Positions 61,366 to 64,000 of a DNA stretch of 64,000 nt are shown in pieces (the stretch's first letter is position 1; each line of letters starts with the position of its first letter). The notes below the pieces were generated by a model. The model was given only the letters and a program-made list of their open reading frames with translations, made no database searches and had not been told where the DNA came from. Both the position numbers and the translations under genes were made by a program. Location of the stretch: assembly GCA_965202875.1 (NCBI GenBank), contig OZ241870.1:5890001-5954000 (forward strand). The letters are read 5' to 3'. Origin of the DNA: HK1 sp965202875 (lineage in GTDB: Bacteria > Pseudomonadota > Gammaproteobacteria > HK1).

Positions 61366-61812
61366 TCAAACACAGAACGTATAGTGGCCAGTGAAATCCA
61401 TGCTCAGTGATCCTTTTTGAAGCACGTCAAGACCGATGAGGGCCTGGGGCTCCCCATCCTCCGATCCTGCTTCGAATTCGGTCACCGTCATGCTCGTCAG
61501 CGGGATCACCTGACTCCCGAAGAACAGAATGACGTCGACTTGGTATGTATTCGCCTCCTTCGTACCGGCCGCGGTCTTCAGATGGACTTTCCCGATGGGC
61601 GGTATCCCAAGCTGTTCAACCACACGTTCCGATATGGCCGTGCTTGTCGCACCCGTGTCGATGATGCCAAGCACATTGGCGCCAGGCATGTGGTAAGCAG
61701 CGGCCGGATCCGCCTCTGCTCGGCCCTCCACTTTTTCCCGTGTTGCCGAATCCACGAAGCCGACCTGGATCTTCAATCCACGTCGATCCCACATCCCGCT
61801 AACGCAAGGCAT
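61366..61812 (-). CDS. Retropepsin-like aspartic protease
   Basis: A 148-residue single-domain aspartic protease from ATG 61812. The catalytic loop is GANVLGIIDTGATSTAIS (D-T-G-A, near residues 52-55), followed by VVEQLGIPPIGKVHLKTAAG and the typical end ALIGLDVLQKGSLSMDFTGH. Such enzymes act as homodimers; cellular targets are unknown. It overlaps the preceding DUF5678-like gene by 14 bases, and the two recur together in my memory of such loci. It lies 93 bases before the AAA gene on the same strand. Confidence 0.75.
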   Translation of the reverse strand: MPCVSGMWDRRGLKIQVGFVDSATREKVEGRAEADPAAAYHMPGANVLGIIDTGATSTAISERVVEQLGIPPIGKVHLKTAAGTKEANTYQVDVILFFGSQVIPLTSMTVTEFEAGSEDGEPQALIGLDVLQKGSLSMDFTGHYTFCV

Positions 61813-62050
61813 GGGAGTACCAGCCAAGGTCCACGGCTTCCGGGTTGACCGCCTGGACGGAAAAGATTCCATCCTGATAGAGCCTGCGTCCTGCGGTCTG
61901 TGCATCGCGCGCCGTGTCGAAAAAATCGACGCACTCGCCGGACTTCATAAGCGCGAACCGGCCCCCTTCGCGCAAAACGAGATCCGGGAGTTGTTCTTGA
62001 AATGCCTTGAAGTTCCGGTCAACCTCCATCTGAATGTCTTCCCTCTTCAT
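61799..62050 (-). CDS. DUF5678-like small protein
   Basis: An 83-residue protein: VDRNFKAFQEQLPDLVLREG, GRFALMKSGECVDFFDTARD, AQTAGRRLYQDGIFSVQAVN, and the end VDLGWYSHAL. This FALM...V.FFDTA.DA...G...Y.DG.FSVQ.V....VDLG..SHA pattern is what I associate with DUF5678-like partners of retropepsin-like proteases. Biochemical function unknown; it may be a substrate, an adaptor or an inhibitor. Ribosome binding sequence GGCCGAGCC upstream is weak. Confidence 0.65.
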   Translation of the reverse strand: MKREDIQMEVDRNFKAFQEQLPDLVLREGGRFALMKSGECVDFFDTARDAQTAGRRLYQDGIFSVQAVNPEAVDLGWYSHALR

Positions 62051-62344
62051 GGCTCGGCCTCCTCTTGGCTAGTGCGGGCTGCCGGTTCCTGCCCATGTCG
62101 TGCGGTGAGGATTGTAGGAACAGGAAACGGAAACGATCAACATCTTCGTGAACCCCCGGCAGGGATCTCGAGAAAGCCCTTCGAGGTCGACGGCCACCGA
62201 CGTGCGCTACCCCTGCAACGGGGTGTCCGAGTTCGACAAACGGCGTGCGGACGCCACACGGCGGCGGGCACCGGGCGACGAGTGAACCGGCGGGACCGGC
62301 GCCGGAAGTCCGTTCATGGACGTCTTCGGCATCATGCGCGGGAT
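62051..62344. other. Spacer between the methylase gene and the DUF5678-like gene
   Basis: No gene supported in these 294 bases. It should contain the promoter for the downstream five-gene unit. A short AT-richer patch near 62111-62145 (ATTGTAGGAACAGGAAACGG) is the best promoter position, but no clear motif pair stands out. Confidence 0.4.
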
Positions 62345-64000
62345 TCAATCGCCGTGGGGTACGGTCAACACCCGCAGCCCTTCGTTGCCGCGGGGGTCGA
62401 TGACCTTGACCGCCACCCGCCATGCCTGTCCCTGGCCCAACCGGGACGGTCTCGGGAAGGGAAGGCTCACGAGGCCGCCGAGCGCGTCGAATGCGCCCCG
62501 CTCCACCGCGCCGACGTCGTCGAGCGCCCTGGCCAGCCGGTCCCACTTGCTCCTGTCGGGGAAGAACGCCTGGCAGATGCAGAAGGTCCGGCCGTCGTAG
62601 TCCGTGTCGAGAAACCATGCCGCGATGCGCTGCCGGTCGGTCGGGAAGAGCATGTTGCTCACCGGGTCGTAGACGTCCATGCCCTCGACCTCGACGACGT
62701 ACTCTCCGTCCTCCCGGCGCATCGGACCCTTCACGCGGGGCGCGCTGAAGACGGTGAAGAGCTGGCTGCCCGGCTGTGTCTTCAGCAGGTCGTCCATGGC
62801 CACGTCCGGACGGATCAGCGCCATGTGCAGGCGCAGCTTCGGATGGCTGGCGCTCTCGATGGCGTCCTGCGCCGCCGCGTCGAACCCGAATCCGGCGAAC
62901 ACCACGTCGTCGTACCCTGCCCGGTTGGCGCTCCGGATCGCATCCTCCACCTGCATCGCGGCCACGTTGCCGACCTCCGGGCCGATGCTGACGGCGACCC
63001 TTCGTTCTTCCCCCGTGCCGTTCAGCCACTCGCCTTCCGCGTGGATCAGGGCCGCACCGGTCAGCGGCTCGATGCGGCCGAACTTCATGTTCCGGTTGCC
63101 CGGGAAGTCCACCCCCGCCGCCTTGAGCAGCCGGATGACCTTGTCGATGTGCGCCTCGGCATTGGCTACGGCCACGTCTCCCGCGTCGTCCGCCTCGAAG
63201 ACCTCCAGCTCACCGTCGGGAGCCCCGCCGATAGGAGAGGGCGAACCGCCGAGCGGTCCGGGATCGTCAAACGATCCGGGACCGCTGTGTGGCCCAGGAC
63301 CCTCAAACGATCCGGGACCGGCGAGAGGTTCGGGGCCGTCCGAGCGGTCCGGGCCTTCCTCCACCGCAATCACGCCTTCCATCGTGAACGGCCCGGAAAC
63401 GCGCACCGTGCCCTTGACGATCTCCGGCTTGTCCACCAACTCTTCCGAGGCCGCGTTGGCGGCGATGCACTCGTCGACTTCGTCCATCTTCGCCCGCCAC
63501 GCGGCACGGTAGTCGATCAGCGCCTCCCGCAAGGGTTCCGGCCAGTCGGGGTCGGTGTCGAAGGGTGTCTCCCATTCCTGCCACTCCCCGCGCGGGATCT
63601 TCTCGCGGTACTTCTCGACCTGTCTGGCCGTGAGGCCCTTCAGCGGCTTGCGGGCGGGGGCGGCCTTGAGCGATTCGGGAGGCGTGTCCGGCAGGAGCCA
63701 GCGGCGCAGGTCGGCGTCCGTGACCGCTGCCGCTCCCTTCTCGCGGTGCTTGCCGACGAGCTTGGCGGCCAGCGCTGATTTCAGGTTCGCGCCGACCTTG
63801 GCGACTTCACGGTTCAACTCGGCGAGCTTCCCGGCAAGGATCGGCTCGTGCCTGGCGAAGATGGGATCGAGCGAGGTGTTGCGGGCGATGCTGCGTAACG
63901 TAATGTGGGGCAGTGTCCGGCAATTAAAGGTCAATCGCTTGCCGGTCGGTTTGCCAGTCTCGTCCGGCTCAGCTATCCAGGTTCCGTGGGGGTTGCGCTC
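62345..64000 (-). CDS. Adenine-specific DNA methylase, C-terminal part (5' end outside window)
   Basis: The frame is open from the window edge to TGA 62345, giving the last 551 residues. It begins RNPHGTWIAEPDETGKPTGK, RLTFNCRTLPHITLRSIARN, which I know from large Mod-type methylases coupled with Res/BPTD_3080-like helicases. The later part has LKAAGVDFPGNRNMKFGRIE, FAGFGFDAAAQDAI and DPVSNMLFPTDRQRIAAWFL. The catalytic NPPY/DPPY and SAM motifs should lie upstream outside the window. A Gly/Pro/Ser-rich, internally repetitive linker (GPGSFEGPGPHSGPGSFDDP) occupies about 63230-63350. It is expected to protect host DNA from the helicase-nuclease at 56219-59410. Confidence 0.75.
   Translation of the reverse strand, partial: ERNPHGTWIAEPDETGKPTGKRLTFNCRTLPHITLRSIARNTSLDPIFARHEPILAGKLAELNREVAKVGANLKSALAAKLVGKHREKGAAAVTDADLRRWLLPDTPPESLKAAPARKPLKGLTARQVEKYREKIPRGEWQEWETPFDTDPDWPEPLREALIDYRAAWRAKMDEVDECIAANAASEELVDKPEIVKGTVRVSGPFTMEGVIAVEEGPDRSDGPEPLAGPGSFEGPGPHSGPGSFDDPGPLGGSPSPIGGAPDGELEVFEADDAGDVAVANAEAHIDKVIRLLKAAGVDFPGNRNMKFGRIEPLTGAALIHAEGEWLNGTGEERRVAVSIGPEVGNVAAMQVEDAIRSANRAGYDDVVFAGFGFDAAAQDAIESASHPKLRLHMALIRPDVAMDDLLKTQPGSQLFTVFSAPRVKGPMRREDGEYVVEVEGMDVYDPVSNMLFPTDRQRIAAWFLDTDYDGRTFCICQAFFPDRSKWDRLARALDDVGAVERGAFDALGGLVSLPFPRPSRLGQGQAWRVAVKVIDPRGNEGLRVLTVPHGD

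Overview
The window is a 64 kb stretch of a high-GC (mostly mid to high 60s %) genome, most likely a proteobacterium and probably a gammaproteobacterium. The hints are a tRNA-Asn with an encoded CCA end, a SUF operon start with an IscR-type box, a Tat-exported polyamine-type binding protein, branched-chain amino acid (Liv) transport and a CYP153-type P450. Taxonomy cannot be settled from this sequence alone. Housekeeping and metabolic genes are open and look functional. Between them lies dense accessory DNA made of toxin-antitoxin (TA), restriction-modification (RM) and other conflict genes, many frameshifted, truncated or present as duplicated scraps.

Layout. 1-1.5 kb: 5' part of uvrB (minus) and tRNA-Asn. 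1.6-6.9 kb: debris (an Fe-S subunit fragment, a nucleotidyltransferase pair, DUF1640-like pieces, a frameshifted asparagine-synthetase-like gene, a frameshifted AAA-nuclease gene). 7.1-9.9 kb: molybdopterin oxidoreductase with its Fe-S partner. 10.3-12.8 kb: sufB and sufC, then an antitoxin remnant where further suf genes would be expected. 13-17.6 kb: HicBA and the remains of a type I-G CRISPR-Cas locus (truncated csb2, complete cas3, truncated Cas3-extension gene) with no array. 17.7-19.5 kb: a degenerate IrrE-like gene with a small conserved partner. 19.8-25.5 kb: a BtpA-phosphoribosyltransferase fusion divergent from a four-gene polyamine-type ABC transporter. 25.6-29 kb: broken SNF2 helicase and broken AAA-nuclease. 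29.4-32.1 kb: livK and CYP153.

32.1-54 kb is an accessory region between livK and livH. It holds an ISAs1 element with a 10-bp target duplication, IS21-type end repeats, an AAA/PLD pair, HigBA with an ImmA domain, VapBC, HigA, FitAB, an unknown three-gene operon (42.6-44.6 kb), a type I RM system (hsdM, hsdS and, 4.2 kb further on, hsdR) with AbiTii, a receiver-like/PIN pair and an XRE-ImmA gene nested between hsdS and hsdR, and several scraps copied from hsdR, hsdM and toxin genes. livH and livM follow at 54.2-56.1 kb, and livG is cut after about 17 codons.

56.2-64 kb is a second defence block, all on the minus strand: a DNA methylase (5' end outside the window), a DUF5678-like/retropepsin pair, an AAA ATPase, a TOPRIM-like protein and a large helicase-nuclease. 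The best candidates for undescribed biology are this nested methylase/AAA/TOPRIM/helicase cluster, the 42.6-44.6 kb operon, the receiver-like/PIN pair, and the IrrE-like/small-protein pair at 17.7-19.5 kb. Family names are from recognition of the sequence; no searches were run.
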